Assembly (NCBI RefSeq): GCF_003073045.1
Contig: NC_037598.1
Coordinates: 25,791,822 to 25,855,821 of the forward strand
Source: Pomacea canaliculata
Lineage: Eukaryota > Mollusca > Gastropoda > Architaenioglossa > Ampullariidae
Reading direction: 5' to 3'
DNA: 64,000 nucleotides
Shown: positions 11,000 through 24,503 of the stretch, in pieces
Position numbering within the stretch: position 1 is the first letter of the stretch
Layout: each line of letters begins with the position of its first letter
The notes under the pieces: generated by a model
The model's database searches: none
What the model was told of the DNA's origin: nothing
The model's input: only the letters and a program-made list of their open reading frames with translations
Made by a program: the position numbers and the translations under genes

Positions 11000-13327
11000 C
11001 TGTCGGGGTCACGTGATATCAAGAGTCTGACGCTGATTGGATGGACGTGACGTGTCCTCGTGCCGCGCGTCCCGCCTGCTCCTCACAGACTGCAGCTCCT
11101 CCTCCCCCGCCAACCTCAGGCGGTTGTCAAGGTTTAGGATGTTAAACAAAATCTTCTCAAATATAGTCGTTAACAATTAAAGACCGTCACACTTCCCATA
11201 ATATCCGCGACATTCCTGAAGCACAGTGGTCTCAAAGCAAATTCTACAAGTTGAAGAAATGAACTTTACTCTCAGCTACTCAACCGTGAAATGAATGTTT
11301 ACCATCGCGTGTTCAATGTAATAGTTTGGTCGTGCGATGTATGTATGTTGTATGTAGTCCGGACTTGTCAGTCCACTAAAGTATGTTGTAGACACTTGTT
11401 GTCAAGCCACTGGTGTCTGTAGTACACACTTGTCATGGCGCTGAGACAGAGGAGTGAGCGAGTGGAGTAGAAGGGTGGAGAGACAGAGGTGTGGTCAGCA
11501 CAGCTGTTGGTGTTCGTCAATAAGTCCAAACTATCTTTGATTCAATTGTTTACATTTTTCAGTAGATTTTTTTTCTAAGATAATAGAAAAGCTTCATATT
11601 AAGATATTGCTTAATTAGGTTTAATGAGGGGACCAGCAGAGGGCGCATTCGGCCCACACGGGGTTAACGGCATCAATGCCATGACGTTAGCATTACGAAA
11701 GTCACGTGATGTTTCCATCCAATAGTGTAGAGGAGGGGGGACATGTACTACAAAGTCGTCTGCTAATTCGGAACAAGACCAACGCAGACGATCGACAGTT
11801 GTTCCCTGGAAGGCGAATCCGTCATCCATGTCAGTCCGTGCTTGAACAGCGATATCGGGTTCGATCCCATTGAGCAGAGGGGTGTGGTGGAGCTGAACAG
11901 ACTGAACAGAGTGGAGTCGGGTGTGGAGTTCTGTCTTTTAATGAACCGGAGGATAGGAATGTTTTTTCAGGGTTAAAATGAGCCCCGGGGCTTGCAGTCA
12001 CGTTCACACGGAGTTCAATGGAGTGTCGACCGCTGCCCCGGATACCAGGTGTGTACTAATTACTTGTTACCTTGTTGTGCAGGTACAAATGTAGGTAGAA
12101 ACAAGGTCCAGACAAAGGTCACAATGTACATCAGACAGCATCAGACCAGACAAGGGGAGACCACCCGAGATGTCTTCCTCGGAGGACGTCAGCGGAGGAA
12201 CGTCAGCCCCGTAAAACTACGTCCGCTTGTTATGTGAGGTCAGAGGTCGATTCCTTGGTGACAACAGCAGGACTTGCTGACTTACAGGTCGGCCATCAGG
12301 GATCTCAGTTTGCTCCCCTTGAGTTACTTCCCTTGTGTGCGTGCTGAGGGACGTAGTCACGGAGAATATTTCACAGCACGAGCCACTGTGGCTTCAAGAC
12401 AAAGGAGATTCATTCGAAGTTGACAGACTTGTTGCAATGTATTGCACTGCAGTGTATGTCGAGTACAGTTTTATTTATGACAGCTGGACTCTACTCAAGA
12501 TGACTGCCAGCACCTGTCATCGCGAGTCGGAGGTCGTCAGGCAATGTCGCAGTCAGTCCTTCACTCCACTGTAGAAATCTGTCTCCTCACTGCTTCAATC
12601 TTTCTGAATTAAAATAAATAACTACAGGCCAGAGAGTTGAGTCACAGCAGCAAAGAAGGACAGTTTAGTTGGTTTATTAAACATTCATGTTGCTCGATTA
12701 TTAGTAGACCCCGACTTCATATCTTAAAAGAAATATAATCAGAAATAGGATTTTGATTCTGCTTCGAGGACAACACTGTTCTGTCAGACTTTCCTGCCAT
12801 TAGCCAGTCAGGAGATTATCTCTCTTTTGAACGTGGGCTTTACAAATGTTCAGACCTTCATTCATTCCATTTCCAGACGACGATGCTCGGCAAACCTCCA
12901 AAGAATTTTGCAGAGGATTTGATGTACCTGATGGTCTTTGAAGCGAAGAAAAGAATATTGCTTTCCACGATGCTGGTGGACTTGCTCGTGGACATCTCCT
13001 GGTCCATCTCCTGGTCCATCTCCATTCACTTCTGCAGACAACAAACATGGAGCAAGAGCCTTGCGGTTAATTTTGGTTTTAATGGATTATTTTGTTAGAG
13101 ACTTCAACTTGTTCCGTGCGTGTTTCATACTTGCACAACGCAAGCTCCAACAGTCCAGAAATGTTTTCTGTAAACAAGTATTGAGCTAGGGGAAGATGTA
13201 ATTAAATTGTTTTCAACACGAAAGTTTCGCAAGTTCGCAGTGCAAAGACAGGAAGGGTGAGTGGGTGGCTGTCCTCCAGCCTGGTGGAACGTGTTTGTCC
13301 TTTCTTCTTCCTTTTTAATCAGTAATT

Positions 13328-13362
<35 letters not shown>

Positions 13363-13690
13363 GCTTGACGGTTGTTTTTTAGGGGTTGATGCGAAGGTGT
13401 TGTTTTTGACAGGATAAACAGAAGAAATGTATTACAATCACGAAAGGATTTCATGTATCATTTGAAAATAAAAGAGTGAAGGTAGAAAAGGTTATCACCA
13501 TGATGACTGCAAACTACAGTCGGGTGATGAAAGCTCGCGACACCGCAGTCAGCTTCGCCAACAATGAGAATAACTGACACGAAATGAGACAAACATTACA
13601 AAGATAATGCCAAGATAAGCAAAACAACGTGAGACATTGTTTTGATGAAGACGACGAAAGTAAATGATGAAAACACATTCCAGTGACGTG
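11000..13690. other. Intergenic region between GPCR and FAS1 genes
   Basis: No recognisable exon. A tRNA B-box-like string (gggttcgatccc, about 11857-11868) may be a SINE remnant. A short tctcctggtcca duplication lies at about 12996-13022, and a poly-T run at 13328-13363. Confidence 0.6.
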
Positions 13691-13696
13691 TTAACA

Positions 13697-13792
13697 GTGA
13701 GTGAGTGAGTGAGTGAGTGAGTGAGTGAGTGAGTGAGTGAGTGAGTGAGTGAGTGAGTGAGTGAGTGAGTGAGTGAGTGAGTGAGTGAGTGA
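13697..13792. repeat. (GTGA)24 microsatellite
   Basis: Perfect tetranucleotide repeat of 24 units. The open frames with serine-leucine-threonine-histidine repeats here are artefacts of it. Confidence 0.97.
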
Positions 13793-13865
13793 CAACCTGC
13801 AGACACACAACAGTAATGCCAAGATGTCAACGTGTTTATATTTAATTTATTCAGATGTTTGTTTA

Positions 13866-13871
13866 TTTATT
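13866..13871 (-). terminator. AATAAA polyadenylation signal for the FAS1 gene
   Basis: AATAAA on the minus strand about 110 bp after the FAS1 stop at 13982; a second copy lies at 13846-13851. The position suits a short 3' UTR. Confidence 0.6.
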
Positions 13872-13981
13872 CAACAGATCATGATGGTGTAACAAACGTT
13901 TGTATGACAGCAGTTGGCTGACTCAGTGACGTCACAGACACCAGGCTCCCAGAATTCTCCTCTGTGGGTGGCCGATCCTGT

Positions 13982-16900
13982 TCACACCACCCGGAAGCTG
14001 GGGGCGGGTGCGGCGACCGTTAGCGCCGGCGGTAGGAGCACCGTGTCGATGACATGCACCACCCCGTTAGTGACGGTGACGTCCCGTGACGTCACAGTGG
14101 CGCCGCCTATCGTGAAGGTGCTGGCTGAAAGAAAGAGACTGGCTTGAGACTTGCAACCAAATAAGTCTTGTCCTTCTACACGAGACTTTCATGTCAGACT
14201 GTGCTGAACACATGCTGTGACGTACAGGACAGATGTGCTGCTGAGATGTGACGTGTAGGACATGTTGTAGCGCTGTGTGCTGTAATGTAAGTCAAATGGA
14301 GCTCTGTGTGTGGTGACGTGTAGGACAGTTATGTAGCTCTGTGTGTTGTTACGTGTATGACAGTGACTGCTGTGGTGACGTGCAGGCTACGACAGCTACT
14401 GCGCTAGGAGGTAACGTAACCCATTGACATGGATGAACAAGGAGTAACGATACATCAATGAAAACCTTGGGTGGGCTGCACTAAATGCCAGTCGATGGAA
14501 GATTTTCTGTCACTCAGGATGCAAGCAATCCGCTCGAGTGGCCGTCACGGTCGCTTGTTTTCTTTTCTTAAGCACCTGAGGCTGTGCAGGTAAGCTGCCT
14601 GGCTACCGAGCATTAAATAAACGGTTCCGCCCGACTGCTCTAATCGACAGACATTACTGCCAGCTCTAGTTTGAACCACGTGACTAGTCTCCCCAACCCG
14701 CCCAGGAGAAAACAAAGTGATGCAATTTTAAAGAAATAAAAAGAGAGAAACATCAGACAGAGTGTCGTCCCATCTCCTGGTCAATGCCGCGAGCAGCACT
14801 GAGGGCAAAAACAATTTTGAATACAAACCTGTGTGAAAGGTGAATACCCTGGCACAATTCACAAGAACGCGGGACCCGGGGTGGTTCAGTCTTGGTACCG
14901 AGTGGACATGTTGACAGGGAGACACATGCCCAAACACGGGTATGGGAGGTTTGGGGGATGAGGTTTTTGTGTGCGTTGAGACCATGGTGAACACATCCAC
15001 AAGACCCCGGCACGTGCAGGCAATGGTGTGTACATATTGTGGTGTACATATTGTGGTGTGTACATATTGTGGTGTACATATCGTGGTGTACATATTGTGG
15101 TGTACATATTGGTGTGTACATATCGTGGTGTACATATTGTGGTGTACATATCGTGGTGTACATATTGTGGTGTACATATTGTGGTGTACATATTGTGGTG
15201 TACATATTGTGGTGTACATATCGTGGTGTACATATTGTGGTGTACATATTGGTGTGTACATATCGTGGTGTACATATTGTGGTGTACATATTGTGGTGTA
15301 CATATTGTGGTGTACATATTGTGGTGTACATATCGTGGTGTACATATTGTGGTGTACATATCGTGGTGTACATATTGTGGTGTACATATTGTGGTGTACA
15401 TATCGTGGTGTACATATTGTGGTGTACATATCGTGGTGTACATATTGTGGTGTACATATTGTGGTGTACATATTGTGGTGTACATATTGTGGTGTACATA
15501 TTGTGGTGTACATATTGTGGTGTACATATTGTGGTGTACATATTGTGGTGTACATATTGTGGTGTACATATTGTGGTGTACATATTGTGGTGTACATATT
15601 GTGGTGTACATATCGTGGTGTACATATTGTGGTGTACATACTGTGGTGTACATATTGTGGTGTACATATTGTGGTGTACATATTGTGGTGTACATAATGT
15701 TGAAACTAAAATCGCATTAATTACCCTCACCATAATAATATCATATTCAGGGTTAGGGCCATTGTCTACAACAACCTCTTTCAAAAGCAGCTTTTCTCGA
15801 AATATGTATGAGGCTCTGGGTGTGGGTGTGGGTCTGGGTGTGGGTCTGGGTGTGGGTATGGGTCCAGCAGAAGACAACAGAAAGAGAAGACCCGCCCAAT
15901 GGCGAGCCTCCACAATGGAGGTTTTAACAATCTTGTGTGTCTCTCAGGGAAACCTTTCTCTCGTTTCAGCTTCCATTTAGAACTGAAGGGAAATGCAAGT
16001 AAGAGGCCATTTTGTAACGATTCAAGTTTTAAAAATAGACTAGCAGAGCGGAAACTAGTTAGAGAAATCGAAACTTTTTATAGAAATTATATTGAAAAAT
16101 CTGGTAACTACTGAAACTACCTGGTAACTGATTCGAGGATTGACATTTTCTAAAGATTTAAAATAATGAACGGAAATTGTGGAACAAGAAAACTAATTCA
16201 GGAAAATGAGGCTTAATGTAGATATAGTCAGTTATAAAGACAGCTGAAAGAGAACATTGTGACAGATACAGCAAAGGTTTTGTTGGCTGGTCGCAAGGTC
16301 TACACGCACACACGCACGCATACAGAGAGACAAAGATAATTGTCTGTACTTATCTACAAGCACGTGCACGTTATCGTATATCGGCATCTATATATGTATG
16401 TATAGTGAATTACTGGTGGGGGTTGGGGGTGGCGATAAGAATGGTAGGGGAAACAAAGTACATGAGTGACGTCACCTGATAGGCCGATAACGAGGCTCTG
16501 GTCAGTTTCTGACGTCAGGGTCGCGCCATCTTGGAGTCCAGCGGAAAACCACACTCCGGTGATCATGTGATTGAGTAGAACGGCTGCCACAGAGTTCAGT
16601 AACCTGGTGAGTACAACTCATTCTACAGGTAAACCTCACCTGGCCCTCTGTGTCTGTCACGTCACGTGACGTGCTATGCAACGCTGTGTTGTGGTCTGGT
16701 GTGCTGTGTTGTGTGTGAACTACATTCAACTTTTTGAAATTGCTTTTTAATTGAAAATAATTTATTTTTCAATTTGTTCTCATTGTGTACCATTACCAGC
16801 AAATAACGACATCGCAAACAACAGCGATGCGAGCATTTTATCCAACACAAATGATAAGCATGATGATAATTATCTTTAATTGTCTTTATAGACGAGAGAG

Positions 16901-18701
16901 ACAGTTGTTATCGCTGTCTTTTTGTCGGCAACCTACTTGTTAACTGTGGAATGTTGTTCAGGAGATCGGCGTACACACCGGGTGCAAGCTTCTGGAAGGC
17001 CGCGTCACTGGGAGCCAGAAACGTCATGCCTTCCACTAGGAGAAACAAAACACGAACGTCACATCACAGGGTGAAGTAGGAGAATGAATTCTTGTCGCTA
17101 TAGCAACAACCGAGACACTCACTGGTCACTTCATTGTGTGCGGGGTACGTCCCCCACACACAGAATATAGAATAAGACACGACACAAAATGTAAAATAAG
17201 ACAAGACACAAAACAGACAAAACAAACAAGACACAAAACAGACAAAACAAACAAGACACAAAACAAACAAAACAAACAAGACACAAAACAGACAAAACAA
17301 ACAAGACACAAAACAGACAAAACAAACAAGACACAAAACAAACAAAACAAACAAGACACAAAACAAACAAAACAAACAAGACACAAAACAGACAAAACAA
17401 ACAAGACACAAAACAGACAAAACAAACAAGACACAAAACAAACAAGACACAAAACAAACAAGACACAAAACAAACAAGACACAAAACAGACAAAACAAAC
17501 AAGACACAAAACAAACAAAACAAACAAGACACAGTACACAGAACACAAGTGACAGAGTGTCATGTCTGTGCAGGTACCGTTCAGTAGCGCCGACGCATCT
17601 GCCCGGGTGAGCGCCAGCAGCAGCATGCTGAACGTGTCCCCGTTGACCAGAGACAGGGCGGTGCCCGTGGGAACCGGGTACATCACTTTGGTTACGATGA
17701 CCACCTGGCCGTTTGTGGCGGGTATGTCCCACAGCAGGAAAGCAGACCCGGCGATGGTGATCACCTGTAGGGGGAGACAGCATCTCGTGTGACTGACCAA
17801 CGGACAGTCTAGTGGAAGTGACAACGAATAAGTGTCCTCAAATAATACAGTCGAGACTAAAGCCACTGTGGACACAGCGGTTATGAAAAACACACCACGT
17901 GACCCGGAACACGAAACATGGAGCTGTCTGCTGGAAACCTGCCGAGAGGACAGGAAGGTGTGAGCGGGATGTCCAGCCTAAACCGTGACCTCACCTTGAC
18001 TAGACATGTTCTCACCTGGACTAGCTGCAATTTCCCTTTTACTTGTCTTCTCGCCTGGAGCAGCCACGTTCTCACGCCACTCTGGACTAAGCTAGATGTA
18101 TTCTCACCATCACTAGTTTATTGCACGCACGCACGCACACATTCATTATCATTATTTCCTGAAGTCATGGCCACACCGCTAGTCCTTGACCTTACACTAG
18201 GAGTCGTGTAGACGTTCACACGTGCAGAAGCCCCGCCTAAGGTCGCCAGCAAGGCGTTGTCCGTGAACTCGGGCAGACCTGCAACCACGTGGTAGTTGAT
18301 CACCGAGGTCAGCAGCGTCTGGTCGGTGTCCAGGGCGTTCTTCACATCGGCCGGAAGTTCGTCAAAGGCGCGGTTAGTGGGAGCGAAGACTGTCAGACTT
18401 TCTGTGAACAGAGCAGATGTTGACTGACACTTTCTGTGTTTCTGTGAACAGAGTGCAGGAGGAATCAGACAAAACGAGACATGAATGAGTCTGTTGGCGG
18501 AGGACAAGGTAGACGAGGGTGCGACTCACCACTGGCGTCCTTCAGTCTGGTGTCGAGCTCGGGCAGCCTCGCCGTGTATTCCAGGAACTTGGTGGCGCCG
18601 TAGAAAGCGATGGTGTTGTACACGGTGTCGGGCTCCGGCTGACAGAGGGAGCCACCCACCCAAACACTGACCACAAAGCACACTGTGAGTGGAGTGAACA
18701 T
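13982..18701 (-). CDS. Secreted protein with two fasciclin (FAS1) domains
   Basis: Extracellular adhesion or matrix protein of the fasciclin/TGFBI/periostin superfamily. Minus-strand exons: 18701-18530, 18401-18196, 17764-17578, 17035-16937, 16583-16476, 14124-13982. All phases agree and give 304 residues. A signal peptide (MFTPLTVCFVVSVWVGGSLC) precedes domain 1, which has LTVFAPTNRAFDELP (H1 box), VINYHVV and QVVIVTKVMYP (H2 box). Domain 2 has MTFLAPSDAAFQKL, VLLNHMITGVW and NGVVHVIDTVLLP. There is no transmembrane segment, and the protein ends 15 residues after the last H2 box, so it is probably soluble. For exon 5 I used the acceptor ggcag ending at 16584. The upstream caccag acceptor would create a stop codon in this phase, and the chosen one restores the conserved VLLNH. 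Introns 3 and 5 carry large tandem arrays. It is shorter than vertebrate four-FAS1 proteins; two-domain forms occur in invertebrates. Close ligands or partners cannot be named. Confidence 0.94.
15025..15696. repeat. 14-bp minisatellite, about 48 copies, FAS1 intron 5
   Basis: The unit is gtggtgtacatatt, with a few gtggtgtacatatc and shifted variants. No unit contains a stop codon and 14 is not divisible by three. Long open frames therefore exist on both strands, each repeating a 14-residue peptide. Nothing supports translation. Confidence 0.97.
17171..17531. repeat. 25-bp A/C-rich minisatellite, FAS1 intron 3
   Basis: Units of about aagacacaaaacagacaaaa plus caaac, with g/a variation and shortened units toward the right end. 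The open frames of Cys/Phe/Leu or Lys/Thr/Asn repeats are artefacts. Confidence 0.95.
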
Positions 18702-19578
18702 CGTAGTGACACCCGATAGGGACCGTCAAGTTCTGAAAACAAATTTCAAATATTGGTTAAAACATTGACGAGTTATCCTTTACACCCACACGAGTTATCC
18801 TTTTCATGCGCCAAAATTTGTGGTCATTTGGAAAACAAGTATGAACATGTAAGTATAACTCAGACTCCTGGACTCACTCAATAAAGCACCTAAGAGAGAA
18901 TCCACAAATCATGTGCAGTTAAATGTGAAATAATTTTGTGAAAGTCGGGTTAAAAACGCAGTTTACTGAGATGTCGATGCAGGGAGGAGTCGATCAGAAT
19001 CACAGGCGATGTTCACTGCAGGTGTTCACACACGTTCTCGGCTACAACTGTCATCAGACTGAACGCCGTGTTCACAGTCGTGGTAATGGCTCCGCCTGTG
19101 TTCTGAGCTGTCGCAATGTGTCGGTATTATCAAGCACAGGTAAGCACAGGTAAGCAGCTTGCGATCCAAAAGGTAATTCTCAACTGCTTTGTTGTGCTAT
19201 CGAAGCTGCTTTTATCAGCATGTGATGACAAATGTCACGGGGACAGAGATACAGGTGTCAAGTGAACTGCAGTGTCCCGGACTACTCGTGGTGTGTATAT
19301 ACTCAAAGATGCTGCAGTCTTTACTTGTTGTCATTCTATACAACCTAACAGGTACAGAAGAAATAAAATGTTTACTTTTCTCAGATTACTCACACCCGAT
19401 GTGAAGATGGAAATGAACTGTCACAGGCTGTCAGCAAAGCCAAGGTTTGACCCACTGCCTCGGATGGGTATCTTAGAGGCGTTTGTGGGTACACAGTTCA
19501 TTTGTAGCAAGAATTGTGAACAGAAATGATTTAGAATCGTTAAAAATAAGTATAACTGTTGTCGTCGTCGTTGTAATC

Positions 19579-19639
<61 letters not shown>
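19579..19639. repeat. (ATC)n trinucleotide microsatellite
   Basis: About 20 perfect ATC/CAT units. Confidence 0.97.
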
Positions 19640-20934
19640 CCTTTGTCTTCTCTGCCATCATAATATTCAATGCTGAGTTAGACTACATCTACTACTTTTG
19701 ATGTTTGATTATTTTACATCAAAGGATTTGGCAGCAAATAAACAACAACTACTGTATCAACAATTTCTCACCTGTAGAATGAGAAGCCTTCAGGTGAGGT
19801 ACTCACGCTGCTGCAGACGTCACCGACAATGTGGCGGAGTGTTGGTGATAACCCGGGTGACGTCACATCAGTTACTGTTAGTCACCTTTTTTACATCTCA
19901 CCTTATCTACTTGACCTTATCTACCGCTGGCTCTGTACACAGTAGATATGTGACCTTTAGCTGTATACACATTGTGTCTAGGGGGCATCACGTTCACTTC
20001 ATGTTCACATGTCCGTTTAATGGAACCAGTGAGTGCATTCCTCAAGTCTCTGATTTGGACTTTCGGTTTATTTCATCCTAATTTCCTTTTCAATCTTGGA
20101 TGCTTGATGTACATCGACCACAACTGCTTGTGCAGCGTGTCGGCTCAGGTCGTGCGCACGAGCACACGTGTATACATATGATTTATACATATAATTACAC
20201 ATATATACATCCTATGTCCACACATATACATATAATTATACATACATACATCCTATGTGCACACGCTAACTAGCGCACGTGCATCTCACACACGGACTTC
20301 ATTGCAGTATGCAAAGTAAGAACGAGGGCTTGTTGAGCTGTGAAGTAGTTGATGTAGAGGATGTAGTGGATGTACCCACACACCACAGATAGCATCGGAC
20401 CTCATTCAGGACAGAGTGTCATCCACGGTCTCTGCAGCCTCTTATGTCACGTGACCACGTGACCACGCTGAGTCATGAGCAGTGTGTGGTCTCCCCATCT
20501 CGTGTTGTCGCTCTATCTCCTAACCTGTATTCTCATCTTCTCGGCTTTGGGCTTTTGTGGGCTTGTGGTGTTTGTTTTCCCTCTACTCAGTCTACTGGCT
20601 TAGTTTACTGTCTTCTTTCCCGGTCACCGCCTCGTCTTTCTTCGCGATTAGTATGTTTATTTTCTTTTTGCCAGTCTGTGTACAGTTTGTGAGGATTCCT
20701 CTAGTCTAGCATGATGGATGCCTTCGACTACCTCAGAAAAATACACCAACGTCTGCCTTTGTCTATTTTCATGTCTGGAGTCGTGGTCAACCCGCGTTTG
20801 TCTCAAAGTGACGATGTCCATCATCAGCCCCGACTTCTGTCGTCACTTTCCACATCTTTAGCTGTGTGACACAAAGTCAGAATGAACTGCCTTTCCCCTT
20901 CCTTTCACCCGACTGTGCAGCTGTACCTGGGGCT

Positions 20935-21170
20935 GATGTGATGTAACATGATGTAACGTGATGTGACGTGATGTAACATGATGTAACGTGATGTAACATG
21001 ATATAGCGTGATGTCACGTGATGTGACGTGATATAACGTGATGTAACATGATATAACGTGATGTAACATGATGTAACGTGATGTGACGTGATGTAACATG
21101 ATGTAACGTGATGTAACATGATATAACGTGATGTCACGTGATGTGACGTGATATAACGTGATGTGACGTG
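20935..21170. repeat. 10-bp tandem array, about 23 copies
   Basis: Units gatgtaacgt, gatgtaacat, gatgtgacgt and gatataacgt recur in ordered blocks, suggesting a longer higher-order unit. Many junctions form tgacgtga/cacgtgat strings that resemble CRE or E-box sites. At one turn of the helix per unit these would be in phase, but no function is shown. Confidence 0.92.
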
Positions 21171-21762
21171 GCTGGCATCGGAGAAGGAGGAAGGAAGTCG
21201 GAGACAGAGTTTGGGTCTAATGAACCTCCGCCAGCCATTGCCAGCATTCGATACACACGTGACTAGTGAAGGAGAAATGTGTCGTCTGCAAACCTCTTCA
21301 TTAGAGTCTCATTAGAGCAGACAAGACCCTTTGCTGCCCAGTCCCCAATGATTGATTGACATCAAACCACCAGAATTGCTTTTTATCTCGGGGTTTGATT
21401 GTGGGTCGTGTGCCTCCCTTTCTCTCTGTGAATCAAATAATTATCCAAGGTTCGAAACACTTTGTCAGACATTATGAGGAGGTGAGAAAGTATTTCCTTT
21501 CTAACTAGAACTTCATCTCGCCCGGGTAATTATTCCCGCAAACTGTCAAACTGCTATTTGATTGTCAGTTGGGAGCTGCAGTCAATATATGAGAACGGAG
21601 AACATCCAGTTGAAAATAAAGTTGCTGGCGGCATACATCAGACAAACACAGCTCACGATTTCCATACATAAACAAATAATCCTAAACAATTGTGTGAACT
21701 GAAATAGCAACAGGTCTTCGCAACCAGAAACACGTTATTGTCATTTTCACAAAAATAAGTAG

Positions 21763-22016
21763 CATGTCAGCAGCACGTCACTAATATGTCAGTAGCCTGT
21801 CGGTAGCACGTCACTAACATGTCAGTAGTATGTCAGCAGCACGTCACTAACATGTCAGTAGCCTGTCCGCAGCACGTCACTAACATGTCAGTAGCACGTC
21901 ACTAACATGTCAGTAGCCTGTCAGTAGCACGTCACTAACATGTCAGTAGCCTGTCAGTAGCACGTCACTAACATGTCAGTAACCTGTCAGTAGCACGTCA
22001 CTAACATGTCAGTAAC
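21763..22016. repeat. Composite tandem array of 10- and 13-bp modules
   Basis: Modules of the type atgtcagtag, cctgtcagtag and cacgtcactaac alternate, with a main period of about 34 bp. Non-coding. Confidence 0.9.
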
Positions 22017-23084
22017 CAGAAGCAGCGCGAGAGTAAGACAACAGAAGGACAAAGACTCGCCCTGTCAATCTTCCTCTTCACAGTTGTCAGGCTGAGGGAG
22101 GAGCAGATGATGGCGCACGACGGTTGTGAGCGTCAGTAAGGAGGACGAGTCGTTGCGCAGTTGCTGTTCTCATCCTGTCCTTCACCTTGACTGGAGAGCT
22201 CATGCGACAGATGGTTTCCCAGAATCCACTCCGGACAAAGTTCTCCTCTTGTCAGACATCGTCAGTCTGCACTGGCGACAAATTAAAGGCGTGCACAGTA
22301 AGATCGTGATTACTTTAAAGGTCTCATTGCTGTTTACCTTCAAAACAACCTGTAAAGACTATTTTCCCAAATCTCGCTGAATTCTCATCTTCGGCTGTTG
22401 AGATGCACGTCTGCAAACTTCAGCATGCATAAAAGTCCTCAAAATAGCAACATGGCGATATGCTAAGTATTGTAGATTGTCAGCTCTCCCATTGGCTGAA
22501 ATGTGTTCATGTACAATGCTGACGTCTGTCTTGCCGCCATCTTTCTGTGCTCGTGCTGATGTTTGTAAGGAGGTATGTCGAGCTTCTTTTGAAACGTCCC
22601 AGCGACTGTTTATCTGTTTAGAAGAAGTCCTTGTAAGCTGGAGTCTGAAGTCCACTCCTTCTGTCAGACTTACGTCCGTTGCCGAGGTGATGTGCAAATC
22701 TCTGTGGACACAAAATGTCGAGAGTTGTTACCGGCTACAAATGTCGTTAGACCTTTATATCCCAGGTGGCTGTAGCAAGCTGTCCGCTGGTTGAACTCCG
22801 TTTCCGTGCATGCCCGACTGTGTTCATTGTGAAACCTTAATTACTGAGCACATCAAGCGCTGCGGAAACGACACGTACACAACAACTGCTGTAACGGTCA
22901 ACCACAGGTAAACATGACACTAGGTTCAGGTGTCCTCACCAATTAGTGTTTGAGTATAGTTTGTTACAAACATGGAAGTTTCTTTCATCCATTTATTTAT
23001 TTTTTATGATCTCAATTTTAACTGCTGAAGCCACTGAAGGTCGCCCCAACACGAGAGCTTCCACCTCATGATAGTGGAGTTGCC

Positions 23085-23225
23085 CAATCAACAAACCTTG
23101 TTTGTAACGTCACATGCTAATGTAGATGCCCAGTCAACAAACCTTGTTTGTTAATGTAACTGTAAATGTAACTGTAACTCATGCTAATGTAGATGCCCAG
23201 TCAACAAACCTTGTTTATTAACGTC
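23085..23225. repeat. Three copies of a 30-60 bp segment
   Basis: The core gcccagtcaacaaaccttgt occurs three times, with linked catgctaatgtaga and taacgtcaca segments. Confidence 0.8.
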
Positions 23226-24503
23226 ACAACCTAGACGTCCACTACTATCTAGCATGCTATTTTAAGGTTAAGTTTAATTCACGTTTGATGTAATCTTGCT
23301 TTTATCGCAGTACACTGTATATCGTAGACTGCAGCATTTTATTTCAGTCCCAATGTTTTGCGTAATTTTACTTTATTTTGGATGCGAACATGGCCAATAT
23401 CAATCGCCAACAGCTGACGGTGGCCAGGCTGCACGCTAAGGGAGACTAACGCTGCAGATCTCCTCGGACTTCGTATGCAGTTATCTTTCTTGAATTGTGC
23501 GACTTGAATGTCGCATGTTAAAGAGATCCTTTTTTTCATGTTATAACATTGACAGCAGTGGGTCAAAGGTTAAAGGTTAAAGTGTAGACAATGGTTTCGT
23601 GAGCAAGAATCACACAATTTTACGACAGATAACAACTGTGAGAGACATTATCATTGGAAAAGACAAGCTTCCTGGCTACTGTGTCGGCTGTGGGTACCCG
23701 GATGTTATTCGTCGCCTAAAGAAAACAATGAAAAGCTCGTCTTTTATCAGACACTTGTGACATGTCATGAAGTCTGAACCTCTTGTGTGCAGTCATGTCA
23801 CGTAGCAGGTAGACAGGTATGACGACAGTAGAAGTGAGACCTGTCTGGCTGCACGCATGTCTCTGTTTTTTCTTGAAGATCGTTGCTTGTGACAGGTAGC
23901 GACTGTTGTGTGTCTGGCGTGGCGCGCATGATGAGTGCGTGTCTATGTTTCTACAAGAAAACGGATATTCCGAAAGAAGGAACAATGTGTTTTCCCACAA
24001 GCAGTCGTGACCTCCTTCCTGCTAAAAACAAAGGTACCTGACCCTATTTATACCTTCTATGAACTCAACTCCGACTGTTGTCGACGCCCTGTCACACTTA
24101 CCTGCACGGATTACAAACCACACCTGCACATCATGGACACTTCATTCCACGTCCTTTCAACAAATATAACAAGAAAAACAAGAATATTGAAATTAATTTT
24201 ACCCCCATGACCCGTTCTAGGGGTCACAGTGTCCGTTACATTGCCTGTGTTACTGACAGTGACGTCCCTTTGCCCAGGTGGTGTGAGGGACGTGACCTGT
24301 CATTGCCATCGTCTCCTGTCTCGTCCAAGAAGCTTATGCGTATCGACCACTTCTTCCACTAACCGCAGAATATTCGCCTTATCGGCCATCTTGTCTCACG
24401 TGTTCGCTTTTGATGGAGAATTGTCTGCTCTTGCCTGCCGACATCACTTTTCCTGAGACCTCTAGTCAGACAAAACCTCAGAGGTCGCGCTCTTAGAACT
24501 TAG

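Larger units (their letters stand above)
18702..24500. other. Gene-poor region upstream of the FAS1 gene
   Basis: I find no supported exon. The region contains an (ATC)n repeat, a 10-bp array, a 34-bp composite array and a triplicated segment at 23085-23225, listed separately. A duplicated catacatataatta...catcctatgt block of about 50 bp lies at 20173-20265. Confidence 0.55.

Noticed and set aside
11857..11868. gggttcgatccc as a tRNA gene
   Set aside because: A perfect B-box string, but no cloverleaf or A box at the right distance; at most a SINE remnant.
14728..15980. Open frames of 230-386 codons on both strands
   Set aside because: They are the same 14-bp repeat read in different frames; they overlap FAS1 intron 5 and have no family match.
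16583..16602. FAS1 exon 5 starting at the upstream caccag acceptor
   Set aside because: With the strong exon 4 donor (gtaggt) it would read into a stop at once; the ggcag acceptor keeps the frame and the conserved VLLNH.
17064..17893. Long Cys/Phe/Leu-rich open frames
   Set aside because: Mostly the 25-bp intronic repeat; only 17764-17578 is a real exon, in the FAS1 gene.
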